Shown: positions 4,803-12,437 of the stretch, in pieces
How positions within the stretch are numbered: the first letter of the stretch is position 1
Layout of the letters: the number at the start of each line of letters is the position of its first letter
The notes under the pieces: generated by a model
Told to the model about the DNA's origin: nothing
Seen by the model: only the letters and a program-made list of their open reading frames with translations
The model's database searches: none
Program-made: the position numbers and the translations under genes
Source: CAZVAN01 sp964625245
GTDB taxonomy: Bacteria > Patescibacteriota > Saccharimonadia > Saccharimonadales > UBA10212
Direction of reading: 5' to 3'
Length of the DNA stretch: 21,350 nucleotides
Assembly (NCBI GenBank): GCA_964625245.1
Contig: CAZVAN010000019.1
Span: forward strand, 1-21,350

Positions 4803-4879
4803 GGCAGGGTAGCTCAGTTGGTTAGAGCACAGGACTCATAAGCCTGGGGTCGCGAGTTCAAATCTCGCCCCTGCTACCA
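4803..4879 (+). tRNA. tRNA with CAU anticodon, probable elongator tRNA-Met, CCA encoded
   Basis: 77 bases. Acceptor GGCAGGG pairs with CCCTGCT (1-72 G-U). D-stem is GCTC/GAGC, anticodon stem CAGGA/GCCTG, loop CTCATAA and T-stem GCGAG/CTCGC; A73 and CCA are encoded. The paired acceptor top and GCTC D-stem exclude an initiator. A31 with the overall D-arm (AGCTCAGTTGGTTAGAGCAC) resembles elongator Met more than Ile2, though CAU alone cannot decide. Position 31-39 is an A-G mismatch, unusual for the base of the anticodon loop. Confidence 0.93.
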
Positions 4880-4897
4880 CGTCAGAAATCATTACAA

Positions 4898-4940
4898 CCA
4901 AACGAAAAAGGCGCAAACAAGTGGCGCCTTTTTCGTTTGG
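4898..4940. terminator. Strong bidirectional terminator after tRNA-Met
   Basis: A 17-base perfect inverted repeat: CCAAACGAAAAAGGCGC (4898-4914) with 4924-4940, 9-base loop. The stem embeds an A-run and a T-run, so it can end transcription from either side (tRNA on plus, gdh on minus). Confidence 0.9.
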
Positions 4941-5018
4941 TCTTGCATGTTTCTTCCTCTGCCATTTTTCCTATCCCCAGGCAAAATGGGCTAAAACAAG
5001 TTTACACAAAGAAGTAGT

Positions 5019-5050
5019 GAGCACGGCGAGTGCGTAGGTATAATCTCGCC
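5019..5050. repeat. GAGCAC(A/G)GCGAGTGCGT motif copy 2, followed by a fragment of the tRNA-Met 3' region
   Basis: GAGCACGGCGAGTGCGT (5019-5035) matches 1600-1616 at 16 of 17 positions. Six bases later, AATCTCGCC (5042-5050) repeats the tRNA-Met T-loop/T-stem bases 4861-4869. It lies in the gdh 3' flank, 6 bases from the stop codon. Confidence 0.55.
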
Positions 5051-5055
5051 TTAAA

Positions 5056-6261
5056 TTATTTTGTTAGGTTCTTGATAGCATTCATGAAGGCGGCTTCTTT
5101 CAGTGTCACCTTCTGGTCGTCAGTTGTTTTGAACAGGGCATCGCAGGCGCGGCTCACATAAGCCTCCAGCTTTCTGTTCACTTCTGTTTCTGTCCAGCGC
5201 TCACCATTTTTGTTCTGCACCCATTCCAGATAGCTAACAATTACGCCGCCGGCGTTGGCGATGATATCGGGGACTATGGTAACTCCGCGGGCGGACAATT
5301 TATCAAAGGCCTGCTCACTGATAGGCCCGTTAGCTAATTCCAGAACAACACTAGCCTTTATGGATTTGTAGTTAGTCTCATTCACTGCGTCACCTAGGGC
5401 TGCTAGCACTAACACATCAACATCTAGAGCCAGAAGGTCCTCATTGGAAATTACCTGGCTTCCACCACCTTTATAGTCGGCAAAGCTTCGGCGTTGTTGC
5501 TTATATTCTTCCAAAGCTTTAGCGTCAAGCCCATCCGGCGCATAAACGGCTGCCTGGGAGTCGCTGGCGGCTACTAGCTTCCAATTAGAGTGGTCAGCTG
5601 CGGCAATAGTTGCAAAAAAAGAACCAACATTACCAAAACCCTGTATGGCGTAAGTAATTTTATGATTCTCTTTACCCAAATGTTTGAGCAGTTGGCGCAA
5701 CGTAATAACTCCGCCACGGCCGGTAGCGGCGTCTCGGCCCTGACTTCCGCCCTTGCCGAGACTCTTGCCCGTGAAACTGGCTTTAGTCTTGTCTCCGGTT
5801 AGTTGTTCGTACTCATCGACCATCCAGTCAATAATTTTGGGATTGGTGTTAACGTCTGGTGCGGGTACGTCTTTGTCGGGGCCAATGTATGGCTGCAGGT
5901 GCCTGGCATATTTGCGGCTGAGTTCCTCTAACTCCTTTTCGCTCAAATCCCTAGGATTGACTCTGATACCGCCTTTGCCACCACCGAGAGGCAAGCCAGC
6001 CACCGCCGTCTTAAAGCTCATTAGTGTAGCTAAAGCTCTTACTTCATCCAAGTCTACGTCTGGGTGAAATCTAATACCGCCCTTATATGGCCCTAATTTA
6101 TTATTGTGTTGTACCCGGTAAGCATCAAACTGCTTGCCGCTATCCAGATTGATCTTGAAGACATGCTCAGCGTCTATTTTTATAAGCTCATCAACAGTTT
6201 TGGCATCCAGCCCTAGCTTTTTGCCAGCCCGAGTTATCAGGGTGTGGGCGGTTTCTAACAT
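5056..6261 (-). CDS. gdhA: Glutamate dehydrogenase (Glu/Leu/Phe/Val dehydrogenase family)
   Basis: 401 residues. It catalyses reversible NAD(P)-dependent oxidative deamination of glutamate to 2-oxoglutarate and ammonium in the cytoplasm. Substrate residues match Clostridium symbiosum GDH in spacing: K60 (GPYKGG), K84, catalytic K96 (PLGGGKGGI) and D136 (PAPDVNTN) correspond to K89, K113, K125 and D165. The Rossmann motif GFGNVG follows at about 220. The length is a little shorter than usual (about 410-450). It has a textbook Shine-Dalgarno (GAGGAGG, complement of 6266-6272) and TATAAT at 6302-6297, so it is probably well expressed. The cofactor, NAD or NADP, is not decided. It is divergent from the DUF2127 gene. 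Confidence 0.96.
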   Translation of the reverse strand: MLETAHTLITRAGKKLGLDAKTVDELIKIDAEHVFKINLDSGKQFDAYRVQHNNKLGPYKGGIRFHPDVDLDEVRALATLMSFKTAVAGLPLGGGKGGIRVNPRDLSEKELEELSRKYARHLQPYIGPDKDVPAPDVNTNPKIIDWMVDEYEQLTGDKTKASFTGKSLGKGGSQGRDAATGRGGVITLRQLLKHLGKENHKITYAIQGFGNVGSFFATIAAADHSNWKLVAASDSQAAVYAPDGLDAKALEEYKQQRRSFADYKGGGSQVISNEDLLALDVDVLVLAALGDAVNETNYKSIKASVVLELANGPISEQAFDKLSARGVTIVPDIIANAGGVIVSYLEWVQNKNGERWTETEVNRKLEAYVSRACDALFKTTDDQKVTLKEAAFMNAIKNLTK

Positions 6262-6265
6262 TTTT

Positions 6266-6302
6266 CCTCCTCAAGATTTTTTTCAAAGCCTTATCAATTA
6301 TA
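6266..6302 (-). promoter_or_regulatory. gdh promoter -10 and strong ribosome binding site
   Basis: On the minus strand, TATAAT occupies 6302-6297 and GAGGAGG ends about 5 bases before the ATG at 6261. It is one of the few genes here with a full Shine-Dalgarno, in contrast with its leaderless neighbours. Confidence 0.65.
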
Positions 6303-6341
6303 TACCCACCAACTATCACCGAGCTGTGGTTAAATAATAGT

Positions 6342-6851
6342 ATGGAGGCGATACCAGACGACTTTAAAAAAGGTGACCTAACTGACCGAGCCTTTAGAAT
6401 CGGCCTGCTATTTAAAGGCCTTGACGGTTTAATTGAAACAATTGGCGGCATACTACTACTTTTAGTTAGCCCCGACCAGATAAACCACCTGGCAAGGTGG
6501 TTAACAGAAGGCCAATTATCAGAGGATCCGCATGATTTTATTGCCAACCACATCCTAAAAACGGCTCACAACTTAACCGGAGCATCACTGGTTTTTGGCG
6601 CGATTTATCTGCTTAGCCATGGCATAGTCAAGATAGCCCTGGTTATTGAGGTACTACGGGGCCATTTGTGGGCCTACATTGGGCTGATTGTAGTAACCTC
6701 ACTATTCGTGGTCTATCAGGTTTACCGCATTACCTTTGATAAATTTTCCATGAGTCTTTTCCTGTTGACCATCTTTGATTTAGCAATTATTTACCTGACT
6801 CAAAAAGAGTACCGCCGCCACCTTGCGCGGCATAATTCTGTCGCCAACTAG
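6342..6851 (+). CDS. DUF2127 family membrane protein
   Basis: 169 residues. The start RAFRIGLLFKGLDGLIETIGG, the central EDPHDFIANH, YLLSHGIVKIALVIEVLRG, WAYIGLI, YQVYRIT and the terminal LTQKEYRRH all follow the DUF2127 pattern. About four membrane helices are visible (around 20-42, 75-98, 108-128 and 137-155). No biochemical function is established for the family. The start sits about 6 bases after a TTAAAT-like hexamer with no Shine-Dalgarno. It is divergent from gdh (80-base gap) and convergent with the phosphatase gene, one base apart. Confidence 0.88.
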   Translation: MEAIPDDFKKGDLTDRAFRIGLLFKGLDGLIETIGGILLLLVSPDQINHLARWLTEGQLSEDPHDFIANHILKTAHNLTGASLVFGAIYLLSHGIVKIALVIEVLRGHLWAYIGLIVVTSLFVVYQVYRITFDKFSMSLFLLTIFDLAIIYLTQKEYRRHLARHNSVAN

Positions 6852-6852
6852 C

Positions 6853-7383
6853 CTAGAGCCATTCAATAATTTGAGCGTTTGGGATCTCGTCCTTAATGGG
6901 CACTTCAATCTGTTTGGTATGTCTATTGAAAATTTCTTGCTGCAGTACCCGGCCTTGGGTACCGTGACCAACGACCAATACATTATTGGTCTTTATATTC
7001 TTTAGATAGTCGGCCGCTTGAGAAGCCCGCTTCAGGAGGTGCGCTTCGAGTTCAATGTTTGGCACTTTTTCAAAATCTTTTCCATCGGCCACTTCGTAAG
7101 ACTGTTGTTGCCAGTCACCGTAATTCCTCTCCATGAATAAATCTGAGTATAGGATCTTATCTTTAGGATATCCAATTCCTGCGGCGATAATTTCGGCCGT
7201 CTGCCGGGCACGGATTAAAGGAGAACTAACTATACACTCAATTTGTAAGTTCTGAGCGTTTTGAGTTGCGGCTCTGGCTTGTTGCTGCCCAAGCTCAGTT
7301 AGAGGGACGTCCCACTGGCCAGTGAATAGCCGTTTAAGATTCCCGAGGCTTTCACCGTGGCGGATAAAATATAACTTCTTCAT
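6853..7383 (-). CDS. Histidine phosphatase family protein (phosphoglycerate-mutase-like)
   Basis: 176 residues. It has the RHG motif at 8-10 with catalytic H9 (FIRHGES), SSPLIRARQTA (53-63), an acidic residue E85 (MERNYGDW) as likely proton donor, and the second histidine H140 (VVGHGTQG). The branch includes cofactor-dependent phosphoglycerate mutase, alpha-ribazole phosphatase and broad phosphatases. At 176 residues it is too short for a typical dPGM (about 230-250), so a small-molecule phosphatase is more likely. TATAAT on minus (7399-7394) lies 10 bases before the ATG. It is divergent from tilS with only 20 bases between start codons. Confidence 0.9.
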   Translation of the reverse strand: MKKLYFIRHGESLGNLKRLFTGQWDVPLTELGQQQARAATQNAQNLQIECIVSSPLIRARQTAEIIAAGIGYPKDKILYSDLFMERNYGDWQQQSYEVADGKDFEKVPNIELEAHLLKRASQAADYLKNIKTNNVLVVGHGTQGRVLQQEIFNRHTKQIEVPIKDEIPNAQIIEWL

Positions 7384-7389
7384 AGCTGC

Positions 7390-7399
7390 TAAGATTATA
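7390..7399. promoter_or_regulatory. Overlapping divergent -10 elements between phosphatase and tilS
   Basis: The minus TATAAT (7399-7394) overlaps the plus TAAGAT (7390-7395). The first serves the phosphatase gene (10 bases to ATG) and the second tilS (8 bases to ATG). Each -35 must lie inside the opposite coding region. Confidence 0.5.
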
Positions 7400-7403
7400 A
7401 GGT

Positions 7404-8285
7404 ATGAAGGTTAATATCCCGTCAGGTAAATATATTTTGGCTGTTAGTGGCGGTGTGGACTCCATGACTTTGCTTGATTTACTAAGTAAGGAGAGGAGTC
7501 TTGAACTGGTGGTGGCTCATTTCAATCATGGGATTCGTGATGATTCATTGAAAGACGCGGAACTTGTCCGCCAAAAAGCTGAAGAGTATGGGCAGCCGTT
7601 TGAAGTGGGCTACGGCAATCTGGGGGCAGGCGCCAGCGAGGCCGAAGCACGGGCTGCCAGGTACACATTTTTGAGGGAAATCCAACAAAAACACGAAGCC
7701 ATTAGTCTAATTACCGCTCACCACCAGGATGATTTAATTGAGACGGCGCTAATCAATATCATCCGCGGAACGGGTCCAAAGGGTCTGATTGCAATTTCTA
7801 CCAACAGGGACGTCATGAGGCCGCTACTGGGGCATAGAAAATCGGAAATTTTAAACTATGCCCGGATCAACAACCTGCTATGGCTAGAAGATTCCTCAAA
7901 CCAAGATAATAGTTATCTACGTAATTACGTCAGAAACGAATTGCTACCGAAGATGAGTGCCGCCGACCGCAAACAAATCCTAACTCAGATTAAAAAAATT
8001 GAAGCTGTACATATCGAGACCGAAAGCGTTATTGCGAAAATCTCGCAGAAAGTATTAATTGATGAGCTGACAGTGAATCGCTCAACCTTTATTTCTTTGC
8101 CCCCAGATGTCGCAACTAGCTTTCTGGTTTTCTGGTTGAAGAGTCTTAATGTTGCCGATCTAGATAAAAGGACGATATGGCGGCTGGCTAACGCTCTAAA
8201 GACGGCGCCAGCCGGCAGCCAACACGAACTGAGGAATGGTAAACATCTCAAATTGACTAAGAAAGAAGCTCACTTTAGCATCTAG
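7404..8285 (+). CDS. tilS: tRNA(Ile) lysidine synthetase TilS, short form
   Basis: 293 residues. The PP-loop is SGGVDS (15-20), with the conserved HFNHGIRDDS block and TAHHQDDLIET (about 104-114) typical of TilS. It converts C34 of a CAU-anticodon tRNA-Ile2 to lysidine with ATP and lysine, so that AUA is read as isoleucine. Length is near the short Aquifex-type TilS and below the E. coli form of about 430 residues, so the large C-terminal substrate-recognition domains are reduced. Its likely substrate may be the partial CAU tRNA at 1-60. The start codon lies about 8 bases after TAAGAT with no Shine-Dalgarno. ftsH follows 30 bases downstream. Confidence 0.94.
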   Translation: MKVNIPSGKYILAVSGGVDSMTLLDLLSKERSLELVVAHFNHGIRDDSLKDAELVRQKAEEYGQPFEVGYGNLGAGASEAEARAARYTFLREIQQKHEAISLITAHHQDDLIETALINIIRGTGPKGLIAISTNRDVMRPLLGHRKSEILNYARINNLLWLEDSSNQDNSYLRNYVRNELLPKMSAADRKQILTQIKKIEAVHIETESVIAKISQKVLIDELTVNRSTFISLPPDVATSFLVFWLKSLNVADLDKRTIWRLANALKTAPAGSQHELRNGKHLKLTKKEAHFSI

Positions 8286-8298
8286 ATAAGAACTGGGC

Positions 8299-8307
8299 TG
8301 ATATAAT
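8299..8307 (+). promoter_or_regulatory. Extended -10 promoter of ftsH, leaderless
   Basis: TGA plus TATAAT (8302-8307), 8 bases before the ATG at 8316. No Shine-Dalgarno fits between. Confidence 0.6.
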
Positions 8308-8315
8308 GAAGTTAT

Positions 8316-10187
8316 ATGGATAAAAAACAGTTTCGCCTCGGCGACGGTGTAGGTGGCCGTGGGCGTAATAATCGTTTTAAAAACGCTGGTTTTATTGCGC
8401 TGATTATTCTATTCGGCATGGTGGTCTACGCGGCTTTCAACCAACCAAGCCAGCTTAAAGAGGTACCATTCTCACAGGTTATTAGCAGTGCCAACAGCGG
8501 TAATATTAAACAAATAACAATTAATAATGACAAACTGGAAATTACTCCAGTTGGCCAGTCTAAACCGACAGAAGTTTCTTACAAGGAAACCGGTTCCAGC
8601 ATCTACGAACAAGGACTTAAGCAGGGAAAGGTCACTCTTACCAATAAACCTCCTAGCAGCGGCGGTAGCACATGGGTGCTAGTGGCTACTAATTTATTCA
8701 TTCCACTACTTATCGTGGTTATTCTGATAGTAATGTTTCGCAGTGCCCAAGGGCAGGGTAACCAGGCTCTATCTTTCGGTAAGAGTAAAGCCAGACTTTA
8801 CGGCAACGAAAAAGACAAAATAAACTTCAAGAACGTAGCCGGTAATGACGAGGCTAAACAAGACCTGGAAGAAGTTGTCGAATTTTTAAAATACCCCAAG
8901 AAATTTGAGGGCGTTGGAGCTAAAATCCCTAAAGGTGTTTTGCTTATTGGTCCTCCAGGGACTGGAAAAACCCTACTTGCCCGGGCGGTGGCCGGCGAAG
9001 CCAACGCACCGTTCTTTTCTATAAGCGGTTCAGAGTTTGTGGAGATGTTTGTTGGGGTTGGCGCCAGCCGGGTACGTGACCTTTTTAACAAAGCTAAGAA
9101 AAACGCGCCGTGTATTATCTTTATTGACGAAATTGATGCCGTTGGCCGGCGCCGCGGTTCTGGCATGGGCGGCGGGCACGATGAACGTGAGCAAACTCTA
9201 AACCAGATCTTAGTAGAGATGGACGGCTTCGAACAAGGCGTCAATGTCATTGTCCTGGCTGCCACTAACCGAGCGGATGTGCTTGACCCAGCCTTGCTTC
9301 GCCCCGGCCGGTTTGACCGTCGGGTAAACATTGATTTACCGGATAGGCGTGACCGCAAACTAATCCTAGAAACACATTTCAAGGATAAGCCAGTTAGTAA
9401 AGATGTTGACCTTGATTCGCTGGCTGCAAAAACGGCTGGTTCATCTGGCGCTGACCTAGCCAACATTACTAACGAAGCCGCTATTTTAGCGGCCCGGCAT
9501 AACCGCAAAGTAATTGAGAATGAAGATGTTGTGCAGGCCTTTGAAAAAGTGGCCATTGGGCCGGAGCGCAAAAGTAAGATAATGAGCGACAAAGAAAAAG
9601 AACTGACGGCTTACCATGAGGCTGGGCACGCGGTGGTTGGCCATGTTCTGCCAGACAGCGACATGGTGCATAAAGTTACTATCATTCCACGCGGCGGCAC
9701 GGGCGGTGTTACCTGGTTCATACCGCCAGAGGATAAGAGCTACCACAGCATCATTGAATATAAAGACGTACTTGCTCGCATGCTGGGCGGTCGTATTGCC
9801 GAAGAACTTGTTTACGGCGAGGACCGGGTGACTACCGGCGCCGGTTCAGACCTCCAAAAAGCAGCGGAACTAGCCCGCGAGATGGTCATGCACCAGGGCA
9901 TGGGTAAGAAACTGCGTGACCAAGTCTTTCAAGTGGACGAGGGTATGATGCTTGAGCGGTTGGTTCACGAGCGGCAGTATTCGGATGAGACGGCCAAAGT
10001 AATAGATGACGAAGTTGAATCGCTGATAACCGAGGCTGGCAAGCGGGCTCGGTTGGTCATTAAAGCCAACCTGAAAAAACTAGAAGAACTCAAAAACGAG
10101 CTACTGGAGAAAGAAACTGTTGAAGCCGAAGCTGTTCTGAAAATTCTCAAAGGTTCGCACATGCCTAAAGAAGCCGCGCTTTATTAG
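8316..10187 (+). CDS. ftsH: ATP-dependent zinc metalloprotease FtsH
   Basis: 623 residues. It has two membrane helices (about 24-41 and 121-141) flanking a short extracytoplasmic domain, then the AAA+ module: Walker A GPPGTGKT (212-219), pore loop MFVGVG (244-249), Walker B IIFIDEID (267-274) and second region of homology with LLRPGRFDRR (327-336). The zinc-protease motif is HEAGH (434-438), with D512 in TTGAGSD as third ligand. The C-terminus is a charged, helical, probably coiled-coil tail. It degrades misfolded membrane proteins and short-lived regulators as a hexamer. Length is normal. The TM2-AAA linker and GTGGVTW segment are slightly divergent, but all catalytic residues are present. 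Confidence 0.98.
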   Translation: MDKKQFRLGDGVGGRGRNNRFKNAGFIALIILFGMVVYAAFNQPSQLKEVPFSQVISSANSGNIKQITINNDKLEITPVGQSKPTEVSYKETGSSIYEQGLKQGKVTLTNKPPSSGGSTWVLVATNLFIPLLIVVILIVMFRSAQGQGNQALSFGKSKARLYGNEKDKINFKNVAGNDEAKQDLEEVVEFLKYPKKFEGVGAKIPKGVLLIGPPGTGKTLLARAVAGEANAPFFSISGSEFVEMFVGVGASRVRDLFNKAKKNAPCIIFIDEIDAVGRRRGSGMGGGHDEREQTLNQILVEMDGFEQGVNVIVLAATNRADVLDPALLRPGRFDRRVNIDLPDRRDRKLILETHFKDKPVSKDVDLDSLAAKTAGSSGADLANITNEAAILAARHNRKVIENEDVVQAFEKVAIGPERKSKIMSDKEKELTAYHEAGHAVVGHVLPDSDMVHKVTIIPRGGTGGVTWFIPPEDKSYHSIIEYKDVLARMLGGRIAEELVYGEDRVTTGAGSDLQKAAELAREMVMHQGMGKKLRDQVFQVDEGMMLERLVHERQYSDETAKVIDDEVESLITEAGKRARLVIKANLKKLEELKNELLEKETVEAEAVLKILKGSHMPKEAALY

Positions 10188-10198
10188 CCTATATATCT

Positions 10199-10204
10199 TA
10201 TAAT
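10199..10204 (+). promoter_or_regulatory. -10 TATAAT of hydrolase-MurF unit, leaderless
   Basis: Perfect TATAAT ending 7 bases before the GTG start at 10212. No Shine-Dalgarno. Confidence 0.55.
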
Positions 10205-10211
10205 TAAGCTT

Positions 10212-10955
10212 GTGCAAGTTGTTACTAATGGTCTTTTGACCAATTACTTTAAGTCCGGTGATGGTAAGACCATTCTGCTGTTGCATGGTTGGGGTGATAG
10301 TTCAGCCACCTTCAATAAATTATCCGAACAACTTGGGACTAATTTTCAGGTACTAACCTTAGATTTACCCGGTTTTGGAGGTACCCAAAGGCCCGAGGCT
10401 GTTTGGGATCTTGATAACTACGCTGAATTCATAGCCGAGTGGTTGAAAAAAATTGGGGTAAGTAAACTCTACGGCATCGTTGGACACTCTAACGGCGGGG
10501 CAATTGCCATCAATGGCCTGTCTAGCCAAAAATTGTCGGTCCAAAAGCTAGTACTACTGGCTTCCTCAGGCGTCAGAGTTCCTAAAAAATCACTAAAAGT
10601 TACAGCAAAAGTGGGCAAGGTGGCAACAGCTCCCCTGCCGACCGACCTAAAAAACAAAATCAGAAAGCGTTTTTATAGTGGCATAGGTTCGGAGATGTTA
10701 CTTTTTCCGGAAATGGAGCAAACATTCAGAAATCTGGTAGGTCATGATGTACTTGCCGAGGCCGAGAAGATTAATATTCCAACACTACTTATTTATGGCA
10801 AGAATGATAAAGATACCCCACCCGAATATGGTTCAAAATTTAATACGGTCATCAAAAACTCTGAGCTAAAAGTATTACCGGATGCCGGACACTTTGTGCA
10901 CCATGACCAACCCGAAGAAACCAACCGACTGATAATGGATTTTCTGAGACCATGA
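10212..10955 (+). CDS. Alpha/beta-fold hydrolase
   Basis: 247 residues. It has the oxyanion-region LLLHGWGDS (22-30), nucleophile elbow GHSNGG (91-96, Ser93), acid D199 (YGKNDKDTP) and catalytic H227 (DAGHFVHHD). A small lid lies at about 120-180. The family covers esterases, lipases and C-C hydrolases, and the substrate cannot be inferred from the motifs. The GTG start is chosen because TATAAT is 7 bases upstream and the family begins there. Its TGA stop overlaps the ATG of the MurF-like gene (ATGA), so the two are translationally coupled. That hints at a cell-envelope role (lipid or peptidoglycan precursor), by context only. Confidence 0.9.
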   Translation: MQVVTNGLLTNYFKSGDGKTILLLHGWGDSSATFNKLSEQLGTNFQVLTLDLPGFGGTQRPEAVWDLDNYAEFIAEWLKKIGVSKLYGIVGHSNGGAIAINGLSSQKLSVQKLVLLASSGVRVPKKSLKVTAKVGKVATAPLPTDLKNKIRKRFYSGIGSEMLLFPEMEQTFRNLVGHDVLAEAEKINIPTLLIYGKNDKDTPPEYGSKFNTVIKNSELKVLPDAGHFVHHDQPEETNRLIMDFLRP

Positions 10956-12394
10956 TTATAAGAAGATTTATTTATTTCTTTAGTCCAGGTTTTGCCAAGA
11001 CCATTGTTTACATGCTCCAGTCCACCGAGTACCAGGTTGGGCCTTATCTAAGATGGTTCTGGCGGGTAAACGACTTTATGAAAGTCATGTATCGCCGGCA
11101 GCTGACGATGACCAAAGCGGCAAGAGGGTTGCTGCTGGTTCTGAGGACCGGGATTACAACCCAGCTGCTAGTTGCCCTAGTTCTGGCAGGACTATCAATA
11201 AAAGACCAAAATTTTATGTTTGCGCTAATAGCTTTCGCTATTTTAATATCAGCGCCGGTGGTCTGGGCTCACCTTATAGCTTTGCCGCTGTTCATCGGCA
11301 GGTGGTTAATAGTTAAACCGTTGTCTTCAAGAAAAGTTAATCATTCTGCAAAAGTTTTCCAGAATCATCCGGGTACAAAAATAGCCATCGCCGGTAGTTA
11401 TGGCAAGACGACCATGAAGGAAATGCTGCTAACAGTGCTGTCTGAAGGTAAGAAGGTTGCTGCCACTGAAGCCAATAAAAACGTGGCGACGTCTCATGCT
11501 GAGTTTGCTCGGAAATTAGAAGGCAATGAAGAAATTTTAATAATTGAGTATGGCGAAGGGGCCCCTGGTGATGTGGCTAAATTTGCAAGAGTTACCAGGC
11601 CTAATATTGGTGTTATAACCGGTCTTGCTCCGGCACACCTGGACAAGTATAAAACTCTGCAAAGAGCCGGCGAAGATATCTTCTCGTTGGCGGAATACCT
11701 AAGCGGCAAATCGGTTTATGTAAACGCCGAAAGTGAAGAGTTAAAGCCATTCCTGAAAAAAGACTACATTTTATATAGCTCGAGTGAAGCAGCCGGCTGG
11801 AAAATTTCCAACCCCAAAATTTCTATAGCTGGCCTTAGTTTTACAATGAGCCGCGGCAACAAAAAACTGAGTATAAAAGCTCCGGTGCTAGGGAAGCATC
11901 AGATAGGGCCGATAGCTTTAGTTTGTGCTCTGGCATTTGACATAGGTCTTAGCAGCTCACAGATAGAAACCGGGGCAGCAAATATTACACCTTTTGAACA
12001 TCGTATGCAGGCTTATCAACTTGGTGCCGCCTGGGTCATTGACGATACCTATAATGGCAATATTAATGGCTTGAAGGCCGGCCTTGAACTTCTGAGTAAA
12101 CTAACCGCCAAGAGAAAAATTTATATAACTCCCGGCCTAGTAGACCAGGGACCCGAAAATAAAAATGTTCACAATAAGCTTGGCGGGCTTATTGCCAAAT
12201 CTGGGGCTGACGAGGTTGTGCTAATGAAGAATTCGGTAACTGACTATATAACCAGCGGCATGGAGCAGGCGAATTTCAAGGGTAAGCTAAAAATTGAAGA
12301 TGACCCACTGGCTTTTTATAGCAACCTAGATCAGTTCGTGGCAGCAGGTGACTTGGTGTTAATGCAAAATGACTGGACAGATAATTACAATTAA
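10952..12394 (+). CDS. murF: Membrane-anchored MurF-like Mur ligase
   Basis: 480 residues. Residues 1 to about 130 are basic and hydrophobic with membrane segments at about 59-80, 85-105 and 106-120. The Mur ligase core follows: P-loop GSYGKTT (148-154), TEANKN, IIEYGEG, ITGLAPAHLDKY, and then FEHRMQ and DDTYNGN (364-370), equivalent to the MurF DDSYNANP block. MurF adds D-Ala-D-Ala to UDP-MurNAc-tripeptide. The normal soluble N-terminal UDP-MurNAc-binding domain is not recognisable; a membrane region takes its place, so a lipid-linked or membrane-docked substrate is possible. The next gene is ddl, which supplies D-Ala-D-Ala. Start by ATGA overlap with the hydrolase. A different Mur-type amide ligase remains possible. 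Confidence 0.85.
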   Translation: MIIRRFIYFFSPGFAKTIVYMLQSTEYQVGPYLRWFWRVNDFMKVMYRRQLTMTKAARGLLLVLRTGITTQLLVALVLAGLSIKDQNFMFALIAFAILISAPVVWAHLIALPLFIGRWLIVKPLSSRKVNHSAKVFQNHPGTKIAIAGSYGKTTMKEMLLTVLSEGKKVAATEANKNVATSHAEFARKLEGNEEILIIEYGEGAPGDVAKFARVTRPNIGVITGLAPAHLDKYKTLQRAGEDIFSLAEYLSGKSVYVNAESEELKPFLKKDYILYSSSEAAGWKISNPKISIAGLSFTMSRGNKKLSIKAPVLGKHQIGPIALVCALAFDIGLSSSQIETGAANITPFEHRMQAYQLGAAWVIDDTYNGNINGLKAGLELLSKLTAKRKIYITPGLVDQGPENKNVHNKLGGLIAKSGADEVVLMKNSVTDYITSGMEQANFKGKLKIEDDPLAFYSNLDQFVAAGDLVLMQNDWTDNYN

Positions 12395-12409
12395 ACATAA
12401 TTAATTGTA

Positions 12410-12437
12410 TTGCATAATTGGGAGACAAGCGTAAAAT
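12410..12437 (+). promoter_or_regulatory. ddl promoter, leaderless
   Basis: TTGCAT (12410-12415), 16-base spacer, TAAAAT (12432-12437), then 7 bases to the ATG at 12445. This decides the start: an in-frame TTG at 12418 lies inside the promoter spacer and is not credible. Confidence 0.65.

Noticed and set aside
8798..9592. 264-codon ORF opposite ftsH
   Set aside because: A long antisense shadow caused by codon bias in ftsH; Ser/Arg/Pro-rich, with no family resemblance.
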